A stretch of 64,000 nucleotides of DNA from positions 3,038,001 through 3,102,000 of the forward strand of contig OZ244879.1 in NCBI GenBank assembly GCA_965221295.1. The letters run 5' to 3'. The position numbers were made by a program, and so were the translations under genes. Below are positions 36,069 through 45,734 of the stretch, piece by piece. The notes below the pieces were generated by a model that was not told the origin of the DNA, searched no databases, and saw nothing but the letters and a program-made list of their open reading frames with translations. The stretch comes from Bin87 sp965221295. GTDB taxonomy: Bacteria; Chloroflexota; Dehalococcoidia; Lucifugimonadales; UBA3495. Every line of letters starts with the position of its first letter. Within the stretch, counting starts at the first letter, position 1.

Positions 36069-37064
36069 TTACGGCTTGTCGTACACCAGCATGACGACGC
36101 CAGCGGCGGCGTTGTCGGCGCTGACTTCTACCATCATCTCGTGCAGGCTGGTTTCGTCGTCCACTCGCATTAGTTGAAACTCCGCGGCGGAGCGCGTCTC
36201 ACGCTCATTGGCCCGAGCGGAGGTCTTGCCGTCAACAGCTATGCTGGCGCTGTCGGCGCCGCCCTGCTCGATCTGCTCCGATATGACCACCGCCGCCGAC
36301 GCTTGAACGTCGGTGATGGTACGGGGGATGACGAATTTGATCGGATGAGATTCGCCGCCGACGGCGGAGGCGCTGAACAAGGCGAAGGCGTCGAGGTCTT
36401 CGTTTTCCCAGTCGTAATAGGCGACTTCGGCGTGGCTTATGCCCTCCGCGTCGCGATCATGGGCCCTCAAAACCTCATTGATGGCGAGTACCAGAAGGTT
36501 ATTTTCAAGCTCTTGATTCCCGGTCGCGTCCGCCACTGATTTATACTTCCAAATCGCCGCCGCCGGCGTTCCCTTGGGCAGGTAGGCCACAATCCAACCC
36601 TGGTCGTCAAAATAAACGGAGACATTTTCAACTGGAGCGGCTGGGATGACCGCGGAGTACATGGGCAGCTGAACTATCGCGAAGTTGAGGCCCCAATCCA
36701 CGCTCACCCCCGCGCCGCGAATGAAATGGGCCGGGTCGGTTCCGTGCGGGTCTGGGACAGATTCCAGCTGCTGTTTGACGCTGAGCGCGTCGAGGCGACC
36801 CTCGTCAGCGCCTCCATCGTCGGGTTCGATCCGCGTCCAGGCGGAGAAACCAGCCGCTTCCTCGTGGAACGCGGTGTCGTCATTAGCTGCGGCGGCAGTG
36901 AAACGATGTGGCGCGGTCAGCGGTTGAGTCTGCAGAGTAACCGAATCAGTATGGGCGCCTTCAGCAATGTGACTGGGAGTCCACCAAGTAGCCAAGACGA
37001 CAACCAGGCAGGCGGAAAGAATCGAAATAACACGCATGTTTTGCAAATTGAGTGACATGTTCAT
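36069..37064 (-). CDS. Secreted protein of unknown function
   Basis: This roughly 331-residue protein has an N-terminal signal segment (MRVISILSACLVVVLATWW) after a short leader; ATG 37064 or the internal ATG at 37037 could be the start. The mature part has no family I recognise. It contains VSVYFDDQGWIVAYLPKGTPAAAIWKY, LEDNLLVLAINEVLRAH-like text and a C-terminal ANERETRSAAEFQLMRVDDE segment that looks like a beta-rich domain. It lies 33 bases upstream of the CARDB gene on the same strand, so both may be exported together and work at the cell surface. Confidence 0.68.
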   Translation of the reverse strand: MNMSLNLQNMRVISILSACLVVVLATWWTPSHIAEGAHTDSVTLQTQPLTAPHRFTAAAANDDTAFHEEAAGFSAWTRIEPDDGGADEGRLDALSVKQQLESVPDPHGTDPAHFIRGAGVSVDWGLNFAIVQLPMYSAVIPAAPVENVSVYFDDQGWIVAYLPKGTPAAAIWKYKSVADATGNQELENNLLVLAINEVLRAHDRDAEGISHAEVAYYDWENEDLDAFALFSASAVGGESHPIKFVIPRTITDVQASAAVVISEQIEQGGADSASIAVDGKTSARANERETRSAAEFQLMRVDDETSLHEMMVEVSADNAAAGVVMLVYDKP

Positions 37065-37365
37065 GGCGCGTCGGAATCTAGCGCCGAAATAAAGATGTGT
37101 CAAGTTTATCGCGATTTCCGTTTCTAGGTCGTGTTGTGGCGACGACGAGAAATTCACTCCCGCTTGGTTTAGCGCTCGACAAGTGAGATACCGCTTCCAA
37201 CCCGTCGCTGGCAGCGCGGCGTCGCTATCTGGTTGATCGCGGCTAGCGGCTGGTTCGCGCCTGTCGTCGAAGGCCGCGCGCGTTGGCCACGAGGCGCGCC
37301 GTAGCGTCGCTCCTAAGGAAGCCGGTTTGCGGAAAGTGGGCGACCGTGAGACGGGAGACGTTCGA
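37065..37365. other. Divergent intergenic region before pdxS
   Basis: This gap of 300 bases between the secreted-protein gene and the pdx promoter has no supported gene. It contains the 5' leaders of both flanking divergent genes. Confidence 0.4.
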
Positions 37366-37394
37366 TTGATAACCCCGACGGCGACGGCTATAAT
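37366..37394 (+). promoter_or_regulatory. Promoter of the pdxS-pdxT operon
   Basis: TTGATA (37366-37371), a spacer of exactly 17 bases, and TATAAT (37389-37394) form a near-consensus sigma-70-type promoter 60 bases before pdxS. Confidence 0.72.
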
Positions 37395-37402
37395 AGGGCC
37401 GT

Positions 37403-37435
37403 AGCATTGCTTTCGAACCTAGCATTGCTTTCGAA
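37403..37435 (+). promoter_or_regulatory. Direct repeat in the pdxS leader
   Basis: AGCATTGCTTTCGAA occurs twice, at 37403-37417 and 37421-37435, separated by CCT. It starts 8 bases after the -10 box and ends 18 bases before the pdxS ATG. Each copy contains the palindrome TTCGAA. The position suits an operator for a transcription factor or a small leader duplication. Confidence 0.6.
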
Positions 37436-37453
37436 ATCGAGGAGGCGCTTGCC

Positions 37454-38347
37454 ATGGTTGCTGAAATACTGACCGGTACCTTCACCGTCAAGTCCGGCCA
37501 CGCCCAGATGCTCAAGGGCGGGGTGATTATGGATGTGGTCACCCCCGAGCAGGCGAGAATCGCCCAGGAAGCCGGCGCGGTGGCGGTGATGGCATTGGAA
37601 CGGGTCCCGGCGGATATACGCGCCGACGGCGGCGTGGCTCGCATGAGCGATCCGTCCATGATTGTTGAAATCATCGACGCCGTTTCAATTCCGGTTATGG
37701 CCAAGTGTCGAATTGGCCACTTCGTTGAGGCCCAGATCCTCCAGGCTCTCGGCGTGGACTATGTGGACGAGTCAGAAGTGCTCACTCCCGCCGACGAGAC
37801 GCACCACGTGTGGAAGCACGATTTCACCGTTCCCTTCGTTTGCGGCTGTCGCGACTTGGGCGAAGCCTTGCGCCGCATTTCGGAAGGGGCGGCCATGATT
37901 CGCACCAAGGGCGAAGCCGGCACGGGAGACGTGGTTGAAGCCGTGCGGCACATGCGCGCGGTCCAGGACGCCATCCGCAAGCTCCAAACGATGCCGGACG
38001 ATGAGTTGGTGGTGGAGGCGCGCGACCTGCGCGTCAGCCTCGACTTGCTGCAGCGAACCCGAGAGGAGGGCCGATTGCCCGTGGTCAACTTCGCCGCCGG
38101 CGGCGTGGCCACCCCAGCGGACGCCGCGCTCATGATGCAGTTGGGCGCCGATGGCGTGTTCGTGGGCTCCGGCATCTTCAAGTCCGGCGACCCAGCCCGC
38201 CGAGGCCACGCCATCGTGCAGGCAGTTACTCATTACAACGACCCAGACATCTTGGCCGACGTTTCCAGGGACTTGGGCGAGCCCATGGTGGGCCGAAGCG
38301 TCCGGGAACTTTCCGAAACCGAACTTCTGGCCACCCGCAGCGTTTAG
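37454..38347 (+). CDS. pdxS: Pyridoxal 5'-phosphate synthase, lyase subunit PdxS
   Basis: This 297-residue TIM-barrel enzyme makes PLP from ribose 5-phosphate, glyceraldehyde 3-phosphate and ammonia supplied by PdxT. The KGGVIMDVVTPEQARIAQEAGAVAVMALERVPADIR region is present, with the catalytic lysines: KGGVIMDV (early) and AKCRIGHFVEAQIL (~80). EGAAMIRTKGEAGTGDVVEAVRHMR and VNFAAGGVATPADAALMMQLGADGVFVGSGIF also match. The length is standard. Ribosome site GAGG. Followed by pdxT after 90 bases. Confidence 0.97.
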   Translation: MVAEILTGTFTVKSGHAQMLKGGVIMDVVTPEQARIAQEAGAVAVMALERVPADIRADGGVARMSDPSMIVEIIDAVSIPVMAKCRIGHFVEAQILQALGVDYVDESEVLTPADETHHVWKHDFTVPFVCGCRDLGEALRRISEGAAMIRTKGEAGTGDVVEAVRHMRAVQDAIRKLQTMPDDELVVEARDLRVSLDLLQRTREEGRLPVVNFAAGGVATPADAALMMQLGADGVFVGSGIFKSGDPARRGHAIVQAVTHYNDPDILADVSRDLGEPMVGRSVRELSETELLATRSV

Positions 38348-38437
38348 CCCCTGGCGTCATCGAGCGCGCTATCGCATCGATGACGCTGAACTCTGCAACT
38401 CACGCATGGACTTTGGCATTATCGACTGGACGCGTAG

Positions 38438-39058
38438 TTGAACATCGGCGTTTTGGCAGTACAAGGGGACTTTGCGGAGCATTGCCACGTGCTCCGCAGC
38501 ATCGGCGCTGACGCGACGGAAGTGCGTTTGCCAGACCACCTTGAGGGGCTGGACGGCCTCATCATACCGGGCGGCGAAAGCACTACGCTGAGCCGCCTGA
38601 TGTCCCTCTACCACCTGCGAGAACCGGTGGCCGAAATGGCCGCGTCGGGGCGCCCGGTGTGGGGAACCTGCGCTGGCATGATTATGCTGGCGTCTGAAAT
38701 CACCGAGGAAGACCCGATCCCGCTGGCGGTGATGGACGTTGGAGTGCAGCGCAACGCTTTCGGGCGGCAGGTCGATTCCTTTGAGCAGGACTTGGCCATC
38801 GCCGGACTGGGGCCTCAGCCCTACCACGCCATATTCATCAGGGCGCCGGTGATCATCCGTGTCGGCGGGGGAGTGGAGGTGCTGTCGGCCCTGCCCGACG
38901 GCCGTCCGGTGGCCGTTCGGCAAAAGAACCTGCTGGCCACGGCGTTTCACCCTGAACTCACCGCCGACGCTCGGATGCACCGGTACTTCGTCGCTATGGC
39001 CGGCGGTCCGCCCCTAGACTGGAACTCTCCGCTCATCGAAGAACCCCGGGTACGGTAA
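38438..39058 (+). CDS. pdxT: Pyridoxal 5'-phosphate synthase, glutaminase subunit PdxT
   Basis: This 206-residue class I glutaminase hydrolyses glutamine and channels ammonia to PdxS. IGVLAVQGDFAEH at the N-terminus, IIPGGESTTLSRL, the nucleophile Cys in PVWGTCAGMIMLA, VQRNAFGRQVDSFE and the C-terminal catalytic His-x-Glu in TAFHPELT are present. The start is TTG at 38438, since no ATG or GTG fits the conserved N-terminus. Confidence 0.95.
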   Translation: MNIGVLAVQGDFAEHCHVLRSIGADATEVRLPDHLEGLDGLIIPGGESTTLSRLMSLYHLREPVAEMAASGRPVWGTCAGMIMLASEITEEDPIPLAVMDVGVQRNAFGRQVDSFEQDLAIAGLGPQPYHAIFIRAPVIIRVGGGVEVLSALPDGRPVAVRQKNLLATAFHPELTADARMHRYFVAMAGGPPLDWNSPLIEEPRVR

Positions 39059-39069
39059 GGAGAGCGTAG

Positions 39070-40734
39070 TTGGTTACGGTGGAACAACTGGCTCAGGATG
39101 AATTGGGCCAACTTCTGGGCGTACTGCCGGAAAGGGTTTTGGCCGGATTGCGGCGACAGGGCGACCTGGACGAGTTGCTGGAGATAGTTCTCGACCTGGG
39201 ACGCCCGCCGGAGGCGCGATTTTCCTCCGGCGACGTGATCCTGGACGAAGCTCCGGTCGGGCGGGAAGACCTGCAGCACGTGGTTTCCGGCGTGGGCGAT
39301 TTCGGCGGAGACAACCGGGCAGGTATGGAACGCACCCTGCACCGCATTTCGGCCATTCGCAACCGCAAGGGCAACGTGGTTGGCATCACCTGCCGGGTAG
39401 GCCGGGCCGTGTTCGGCACCATCAAGATAATCGAAGACTTGGCCTATGGCGGCAAGAACATACTCCTGCTGGGTCGCCCGGGCGTCGGCAAGACGACCAT
39501 GCTGCGGGAGGTAGGCCGCGTCCTCGCCGACGAGGCCCACAAACGGGTGATCATCGTCGATACGTCCAACGAGATCGCCGGCGACGGAGACATCCCCCAC
39601 CCCGCCATCGGCCACGCCCGGCGGATGCAGGTGCCCACTCCCACCGAGCAGCACGGCGTCATGATCGAGGCGGTGGAAAATCACATGCCACAGGTCATCA
39701 TCATCGACGAAATGGGCACGACCCAGGAGGCCGCCGCCGCGCGCACCATCGCCGAACGCGGCGTCCAGCTGGTCGCAACAGCCCACGGCAATACCCTGGA
39801 CAACCTCATTATGAATCCCACGCTGTCGGACCTAATCGGCGGCGTTCAGACGGTGACCCTCGGCGACCAGGAAGCCCGGTTCCGCGGAACCCAGAAGACC
39901 GTCCTGGAACGCAAGGCCCCGCCCACGTTTGACGTCGTGGTGGAAATACAGGACTGGAACGAGGTCGCGGTGCACGACGACGTGGCCCAGGTGGTAGACC
40001 AGTGGTTGCGCGGGTATCCGGTTGAGCCGGAAGTCCGCCATATGAACGAAGACGGCAACATAACCAAAACCGCTGCGACTCGCCAGAACGAAGTCGCCCC
40101 CACTCCCTGGGCAGCCAACGAAATTCGCGGCCGGCGCAACCGCAACCGCAACGGACGAGCGCAGGACGCTTACGACCAGTACCCTCCCGAACGCTTCCAA
40201 GACGAACCGGACGCCAGCGACTCAGCGGGCCCTCGCCTGGATGCGCGCATCTTCCTGTTCGGCGTCAGCCGGGATAAGGTAGAAGCGGCCCTCGCCGAAC
40301 GGGGAGCGGTCGCCGAGATCGTAAGCGAACTGAGACGCGCCAACGTGTTGCTCACCACCAAGAACCATTATCGTCGGGGCAGCCAGCTGGTGCGCGTCGC
40401 CGAAAGCAACAGCGTGCCGGTGTACGTGCTGCGCAAGAATACCGTTCCGCAGGTGGGCGAATTCCTGACCGCCATGGCCCGCGACCAAGGCATCGACCTG
40501 CCTCCGCCTTCCCGGCGCCACCAGGAAGAAGCGGACGCCGAGGCAGAGGCCGCCGCCCGCACCGAAGCGGAAGAAGCGGCGCGCCGCGTGCTGTCTGGCG
40601 AGTTCAGCGTACAACTGGAACCTCAGCGGCCCTACATCCGGCGACTCCAGCACATGTTGGCCGAGGAATTCAACTTGGCCTCCACCAGCCGGGGCCGGGA
40701 CCCGGAACGGGGCGTGCTCATCTACCGTCCCTGA
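39070..40734 (+). CDS. R3H and AAA-type ATPase domain protein
   Basis: This 554-residue protein resembles the Ycf45 / SpoIIIAA-like family. The central ATPase has Walker A GRPGVGKT (residues 135-142), then VIIVDTSNEIAGDGD and the Walker B VIIIDEMGT. The C-terminal portion has a charged helical stretch and a likely R3H single-stranded nucleic acid-binding domain (roughly residues 495-554). Members occur in chloroplasts, cyanobacteria and some other bacteria; the function is not firmly known. It starts with TTG at 39070, 11 bases after pdxT, and thus may be part of the same operon. tmk follows downstream. Confidence 0.85.
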   Translation: MVTVEQLAQDELGQLLGVLPERVLAGLRRQGDLDELLEIVLDLGRPPEARFSSGDVILDEAPVGREDLQHVVSGVGDFGGDNRAGMERTLHRISAIRNRKGNVVGITCRVGRAVFGTIKIIEDLAYGGKNILLLGRPGVGKTTMLREVGRVLADEAHKRVIIVDTSNEIAGDGDIPHPAIGHARRMQVPTPTEQHGVMIEAVENHMPQVIIIDEMGTTQEAAAARTIAERGVQLVATAHGNTLDNLIMNPTLSDLIGGVQTVTLGDQEARFRGTQKTVLERKAPPTFDVVVEIQDWNEVAVHDDVAQVVDQWLRGYPVEPEVRHMNEDGNITKTAATRQNEVAPTPWAANEIRGRRNRNRNGRAQDAYDQYPPERFQDEPDASDSAGPRLDARIFLFGVSRDKVEAALAERGAVAEIVSELRRANVLLTTKNHYRRGSQLVRVAESNSVPVYVLRKNTVPQVGEFLTAMARDQGIDLPPPSRRHQEEADAEAEAAARTEAEEAARRVLSGEFSVQLEPQRPYIRRLQHMLAEEFNLASTSRGRDPERGVLIYRP

Positions 40735-40831
40735 GCCTCCTTTCGTGCGCAACCAACCGCCGCCAGCGTGGTCAAGTCTGGCGTTCCGCTAATCTCATGG
40801 CGGTGAAACGATACGCGTGGGGAGTCGCGGC

Positions 40832-41500
40832 ATGACCGGGGTATTCATAGCCTTTGAGGGGGGCGATGGCGCCGGCAAATCCACCCAGGCCAATTTGCTG
40901 GAAGCGGCGCTGAGCCAGCGTGGGTACGCCTCCGTCTTGCTGCGTGAACCCGGCTCCACCGAGTTGGGTGAGCATTTGCGGGGATACCTGGTCGCGGGCC
41001 GGGAACGGTCGGCGGAGGCGGAGCTGCTCCTGTTTGAGGCCGCCCGCCACGAGCTCATGTCCGAAAAAATCAGGCCGCAGCTGGATGCCGGCGCGGTGGT
41101 CATCGCGGACCGGTTTGCCGGTTCGACCGTCGCTTATCAAGGGTATGGTCGCGGTCTGGACTTGCAACATATTCAGTGGCTCAATGACTTCGCCACCGGC
41201 GGCCAATATCCAGACCTGACCCTGCTGCTGGACGTTCCCCCTCCCATTGGCCTGGAGCGCGCCAAGAACCGGAGAGTTCAGCTCACCCTCCCCTTGGTTG
41301 GCGATTCCGATGGTTTCGAGGACGAAGACTTGGCCTTCCACCAACGGGTGCGCCAGGGATTCCAGAGGCAGGCGGACGATAGCCCTGAACGTTGGCGCGT
41401 TATCGACGGGGGCCTTTCCATTGAGGAAGTTGCCGCCAAAGTCATGACAGCGGTCGATCCCCTGTTGGATCAGCAGGTTTCACTCTTCAAGGGCGCATAA
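40832..41500 (+). CDS. tmk: Thymidylate kinase
   Basis: This 222-residue kinase phosphorylates dTMP to dTDP. It shows the P-loop FEGGDGAGKSTQ (residues 7-18), the LREPGSTELGEHLR segment, the DRFAGSTVAYQGYGRGL nucleoside-binding block and TLLLDVPPPIGLERAKNR. ATG 40832 follows GGGGAG; the longer frame from GTG 40817 is less likely. It lies 97 bases after the ATPase gene. Confidence 0.94.
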   Translation: MTGVFIAFEGGDGAGKSTQANLLEAALSQRGYASVLLREPGSTELGEHLRGYLVAGRERSAEAELLLFEAARHELMSEKIRPQLDAGAVVIADRFAGSTVAYQGYGRGLDLQHIQWLNDFATGGQYPDLTLLLDVPPPIGLERAKNRRVQLTLPLVGDSDGFEDEDLAFHQRVRQGFQRQADDSPERWRVIDGGLSIEEVAAKVMTAVDPLLDQQVSLFKGA

Positions 41501-41876
41501 TGCCCGCGCTCAACCGAGGTTTGCGGGGAGGCGAGTTCCAACCCCGGCGAGAGGAGGTAGGCGCCGCAGCGGACTCCAACTGGCGATAAGGCTTGACGCG
41601 TTCCCGATTCGCCGCGCGCGCGACGCGGGCGACACGCCGCGTGGAACGCCACGTCGCCTTTCACAGTCAGGAGCAATTCGTTGAGCAGCAATGGGGACGC
41701 GGTAATCGCATAGTCTGAACACCAAGATGTCGCGAAGCAGTCGTCCAACCTGTGGTTGGGAGCAACCACGCCGTCGCGCTGGCTCTGCCAGATTGCGGCA
41801 ATCAGTAGGCCGTAGGGGAAACTCGCAACCGGTGGCCAGAGAGGGGCCTCGTTTGCCAAACGTGAATCCGGGTGAT
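41501..41876. other. Non-coding gap before the lipoprotein genes
   Basis: No supported gene lies in this 376-base stretch. Open frames here have no recognisable content and no structural RNA is evident. It presumably holds the promoter of the downstream lipoprotein pair. Confidence 0.4.
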
Positions 41877-43277
41877 ATGGTAGCGGCGATGCCTACCCGT
41901 TCGTGGAACTGGCCGGTGGCGGTCGTCATAGTCGCCGTCTTGGCGCTTTCGACAGCGTGCGTCGTTGGCCGCGATCCGGAGACTCCCGACTCTCCCATGA
42001 CCATAAACCGCATCGCCTACATCTCCTCTGACGGGCAACTGGTGACCTCCAACCCCGACGGGAGCGATCGCAGCGCTCTGACCACCGGAGCGGTTGCCGA
42101 CGCAACGGGACGCATGGGCGGGGTGGTGGCGCAACCCATGCGAGAAACGCGCCTCTACGGTTGGCCAGTCTGGTCGCCTGACGGCAGCCGAATCGCGGTT
42201 TCGCTGATCAGCGGCAGCCGGCCCTCTGACGCCGAAATGAGCGTGCAATCGCTGGAATCATCCACCGGCGTTGGTGGCGCGGTCTTCGTGAACTCCGCGC
42301 CCTTGACCATCGCCGAAGGCACCCCCCATTACGTGCAGTGGTCGCCGGATGGCCGCCGCCTGGGGGTGACTGCCGCTACTCCAGAAGGCCTGACCCTCTA
42401 TGTGGTTGACGCCAACCCGGCCGATGGCCACACCTCCCCTCCGGCGGCGCTGCCCGTGGCGCGGGGCGCTCCGCTGTACTTTGACTGGTCGCCAGATAGC
42501 CGCGCTTTGGCCGTGCACAGCGGGGATGAAGTGTCGGTGATTCGCCTCGATGGGGACGGCGGTCAGATCTCGGCTCAGCCCATCAGCCGATCCCGTTCGT
42601 TCCGCGCCCCGGCCTGGTCTCCCGACGGCGCCACGCTGGCTTGGTCGGCGCCCGGAGGCGACGGCGAAGCAGTCTGGCTGGGAAGGCCAGACGATGCCAG
42701 CCAACCGCCGCTGCGCCTGGTCGAAGTGGAAGGATCCTGCGCCTTTTTGTGGTCTACGGATGGTCGTTTCCTAGCTGTAGCCGACCGCCAGACCGCGGGC
42801 TCGCCCGCGTATCGGCGGCTGCGCGTGGTGGCGGCCGACGGCAGCGCGGAGCGCGCAATACAGGAGGGCGATTGGGCGCTGGGGTTCTTTTGGGAACCCA
42901 ACGGCAGCCGTCTGGCCTGGATAGCCCTGAACGGTGAGGAGCGCACCATGGAATGGCGCCTAGCCAACGGCGACGCAACCCAGCCGGTCGCAGACAGGCC
43001 GGATGCAGACGAGCCGGGCGATGCGGTAGGCGGGCTACGGTTTTCGCCCAGCGGCGAAACTTTCTTGATGCTGGCTTTCTTCGACCAATACGCCCGCAGC
43101 CATTCACCCTGGGCCCCTGATGGTTCCGCGTTGGTGGTCGCCGGCAACCAGCAATACCTGTCGCAACGACGGAACGGCAGCTCGGCCGGACCGCGCGTGT
43201 ACGTAGTGGAAGTCGGAGAAACGGAAGGCTTGCGCGACATCGCAGCCGGGGGAGTTGCAGTATGGTCACCAAGATGA
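41877..43277 (+). CDS. TolB-like beta-propeller lipoprotein
   Basis: The 466-residue protein has a membrane segment VAVVIVAVLALSTAC whose LSTA-C end is a lipobox. The mature part is a beta-propeller of WD40-like/PD40 repeats with WSPDG motifs: VWSPDGSRIAVS, QWSPDGRRLGV, DWSPDSRALAV, AWSPDGATLAWS, LWSTDGRFLAV and PWAPDGSALVV. TolB itself serves outer-membrane integrity, but such propellers have varied roles, and in a probable monoderm this is an anchored extracytoplasmic protein of unknown ligand. ATG 41889 is a possible alternative start. It overlaps the next gene by 16 bases. Confidence 0.85.
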   Translation: MVAAMPTRSWNWPVAVVIVAVLALSTACVVGRDPETPDSPMTINRIAYISSDGQLVTSNPDGSDRSALTTGAVADATGRMGGVVAQPMRETRLYGWPVWSPDGSRIAVSLISGSRPSDAEMSVQSLESSTGVGGAVFVNSAPLTIAEGTPHYVQWSPDGRRLGVTAATPEGLTLYVVDANPADGHTSPPAALPVARGAPLYFDWSPDSRALAVHSGDEVSVIRLDGDGGQISAQPISRSRSFRAPAWSPDGATLAWSAPGGDGEAVWLGRPDDASQPPLRLVEVEGSCAFLWSTDGRFLAVADRQTAGSPAYRRLRVVAADGSAERAIQEGDWALGFFWEPNGSRLAWIALNGEERTMEWRLANGDATQPVADRPDADEPGDAVGGLRFSPSGETFLMLAFFDQYARSHSPWAPDGSALVVAGNQQYLSQRRNGSSAGPRVYVVEVGETEGLRDIAAGGVAVWSPR

Positions 43278-44074
43278 AATTCGCCAGATCGATGCTTTGG
43301 GCGAGACTCGGCCGGTCGGTAGCCGCAATCACGCTGGCGCTGGCCGCCTTGGCCTGCGCTGGATCCGTGGAACCTACGGCCACTCCGGTTCCTCCGACGC
43401 CCACGCCCCAACCCGACCCAGCGGCGCTGCTTGCGGAAACGGCGGGGAACCTGCTCAATCTCCAGTCCGTCCAATTCGTGGTGCGGCACGAAGTGGGCGC
43501 GATTTTCGTGCCTGCTTTCGGCGCAAAGGTGACCGAGGCCAGCGGGGCCTGGGACCGACAACAGGGCGCCGAACTCGCCGTTGACGCCTACGTGGTCACC
43601 GACCCACAGGCTGAGGCGGAATCGGGCATCTACATGCAGTTCAAGGCGGTGATAACTCCCGACGCCTATTACGCCACCGAACCCTTGTCTGGCGGGTGGA
43701 TCAAACAGCCCCTGGATCAAATGCCACTGCCGGCCAACGATTTGAACCGCATCTTGGCCGACCTACTCCAAACGGTAGCCGAACCCGTCCTGGCCGGCCA
43801 GGAAAACTTTGATGGCGCCATCGCGTACCGCATCTCCGGGCGGGTCCCGGCCGCCGCCATGGAATGGTTGATGCTGGAAGCAGAAGAAGGGCAGTCGGTC
43901 GAGATCGACGTTTTGATCGACAAGGAACGGAAGTTGATGCTAAAGCTCCGCATCGCCGGCCCCGTGGGACCCTTTGATCAGCCGGACACCGTGCGCGAGA
44001 TCCTGCTGACCAACATTGACGGAGCGGTGGAGGTCGAGCCACCCAAAATCTTCCTTGACCTTTCTGGCGGCTGA
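43262..44074 (+). CDS. LppX/LprAFG-like lipoprotein
   Basis: This 270-residue protein has a signal segment ending in a lipobox (LALAALAC, Cys near residue 33), a Pro/Thr linker (EPTATPVPPTPTPQP), and a body resembling the LolA-like LppX/LprAFG fold. Segments such as LLNLQSVQFVVRHEVG, DAYYATEPLSGGWIKQPLDQMP and the VEIDVLIDKERKLMLKLRIAG strand fit. Mycobacterial relatives carry lipids to the envelope; here that is inference. It starts within the end of the propeller gene, so both are translated together. Confidence 0.78.
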   Translation: MVTKMKFARSMLWARLGRSVAAITLALAALACAGSVEPTATPVPPTPTPQPDPAALLAETAGNLLNLQSVQFVVRHEVGAIFVPAFGAKVTEASGAWDRQQGAELAVDAYVVTDPQAEAESGIYMQFKAVITPDAYYATEPLSGGWIKQPLDQMPLPANDLNRILADLLQTVAEPVLAGQENFDGAIAYRISGRVPAAAMEWLMLEAEEGQSVEIDVLIDKERKLMLKLRIAGPVGPFDQPDTVREILLTNIDGAVEVEPPKIFLDLSGG

Positions 44075-44100
44075 TTCGACCGGCAACCGCGAGCGCTGCA

Positions 44101-45669
44101 TTGCGAACCCGCCTAGCAAAGGTGGCAACATCGGCGCCCCGGCAGTGGGCGCTGATCGCCGCGGTGGCTTGCGGCGCATTCATCACCGCTTTGGATCAAA
44201 CGGTGGTGGTGACGGCCCTGCCGGCATTGATGGCCGATCTCAAAGTACCCATCATCCGACTGGAATCGGTCATCTGGGTGGTAACCGCCTACCTGCTGGG
44301 CTACACGGTAGCCATGCCGTTGCTGGGGCGGCTGGCCGACGTGCACGGCTACGTTCGCGTTTATTGGGCGTCGCTGGCGGTGTTCGGCGCCGGCACGACG
44401 CTGGTGGCGGTGTCTGGCCAGTGGGAGTTGTTGAACGGGCTGCTGGAGCCCCTGGACCAGGTAGTCGTCGCCAGAGTCATCCAGGCCATCGGCGGCGGCG
44501 GCGCGGTTCCCATTAGCCTGGCCATCGCCGCCACGCTGACGACCCCCCGGCAGCGTGGCCTGGCGCTGGGCATCGTGGCCGGCGCGGCGGAGGCCGGCAG
44601 TATGCTGGGCCCGGCCTACGGCGCCGCGGTAATCGAATTGTGGGGCTGGCGAGCCATCTTCTGGCTCAATTTGCCCCAGGCGGCAGTCATCGCCGCGGCT
44701 CTGTACTGGGTCCCCAGACGGCGCCACCAGAATGCCCGGATGGACTACCGGGGCGGGGCGTTGCTGACCGTGGCCCTGGTCCTAATTTCCCTGGCCTTCG
44801 CCCACGAGGGCCTCTTCCGGCTATCGTCCGCGACGCCCTACCTGCTCCTGGCTGGATTCGCCGTGTGCCTGGTGGCTCTGGCGTGGTCTCAGCAAAGAAC
44901 CCCGCACTCGCTGCTGTCGGTGACGCTGTTCCGGGCCTGGGGGTTCGTGACCGCCAACATTTGTCAACTGCTGGTGGGGGTCGCGCTGATCATCGCCATG
45001 GCGACGACGGTGATCATGGCGCACACGGTGATGAACCGACCGGAACGACCCGTGGACGCCGCCACGGCCGCGCTGTGGCTGCTGCGGATGACGGCCACGA
45101 TTCCGGTTATCGCGATCATCGGCGGATGGCTGCTGCGCTGGGTGGACGCCAGGTGGGTGACCATATTCGGATTGGCGCTCATCGCGGCGGGCATGTTCCG
45201 CCTGAGCGCCTGGCCGTTGGACATCGCGGAGCCGCGGTTGACTTTGGACATGGTTCTGGCCGGCGTCGGCTTTGGCTTGGTCATCGCGCCACTGATGCAC
45301 CGGGCCATCGCCGCCGCCACGCCGGATTACCGGGCCGTGGCGGCCTCAATGGTGGTTGTGGCGAGGATGCTGGGCATGACCCTAGGCATGGCCGCATTGT
45401 CGGCGTGGGGAATCAATGAATTTCTCGCTATCCTCACCGACACGCCGTCCCCGCTGATGATGACAGAACAGGACGCCGCGGCCCGGGCGCGGGCCATCGT
45501 GGAATACCGGGAGACGCTCCAAGTGGCCAGCCTGGATCTGTTCCAGGCGTTCTACCGCGTCGCCGGCGTCATCGCGCTGGTGGCCATCGTTCCGGCGCTG
45601 CTGATGCTGAGCAGCCGCCGGGAGCGAGAGGAGTCGGCCGGTTGGCGCCATTCGCAGGAAGCTATTTGA
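44101..45669 (+). CDS. MFS transporter, DHA2 (14-helix drug efflux) type
   Basis: This 522-residue membrane protein has about 14 helices. DHA2-type signatures are ALDQTVVVTALPALMADL in helix 1, GRLADVHGYVRVYW (motif A) and a mid-helix TPRQRGLALGIVAGAAEAGSMLGPAYGA (motif C-like). It probably exports drugs or metabolites with proton antiport. The TTG start at 44101 is the only reasonable one before helix 1. It follows the lipoprotein pair closely (27 bases), and an LprG-like lipoprotein next to an MFS pump recalls the mycobacterial lprG-Rv1410c arrangement, but homology of function is a guess. Confidence 0.85.
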   Translation: MRTRLAKVATSAPRQWALIAAVACGAFITALDQTVVVTALPALMADLKVPIIRLESVIWVVTAYLLGYTVAMPLLGRLADVHGYVRVYWASLAVFGAGTTLVAVSGQWELLNGLLEPLDQVVVARVIQAIGGGGAVPISLAIAATLTTPRQRGLALGIVAGAAEAGSMLGPAYGAAVIELWGWRAIFWLNLPQAAVIAAALYWVPRRRHQNARMDYRGGALLTVALVLISLAFAHEGLFRLSSATPYLLLAGFAVCLVALAWSQQRTPHSLLSVTLFRAWGFVTANICQLLVGVALIIAMATTVIMAHTVMNRPERPVDAATAALWLLRMTATIPVIAIIGGWLLRWVDARWVTIFGLALIAAGMFRLSAWPLDIAEPRLTLDMVLAGVGFGLVIAPLMHRAIAAATPDYRAVAASMVVVARMLGMTLGMAALSAWGINEFLAILTDTPSPLMMTEQDAAARARAIVEYRETLQVASLDLFQAFYRVAGVIALVAIVPALLMLSSRREREESAGWRHSQEAI

Positions 45670-45734
45670 TGCCAGGCCATTGCTCGCGGACGCCAATTTT
45701 TGGCAAACTAACCCATTTCGGCCCCTCTATCTGC

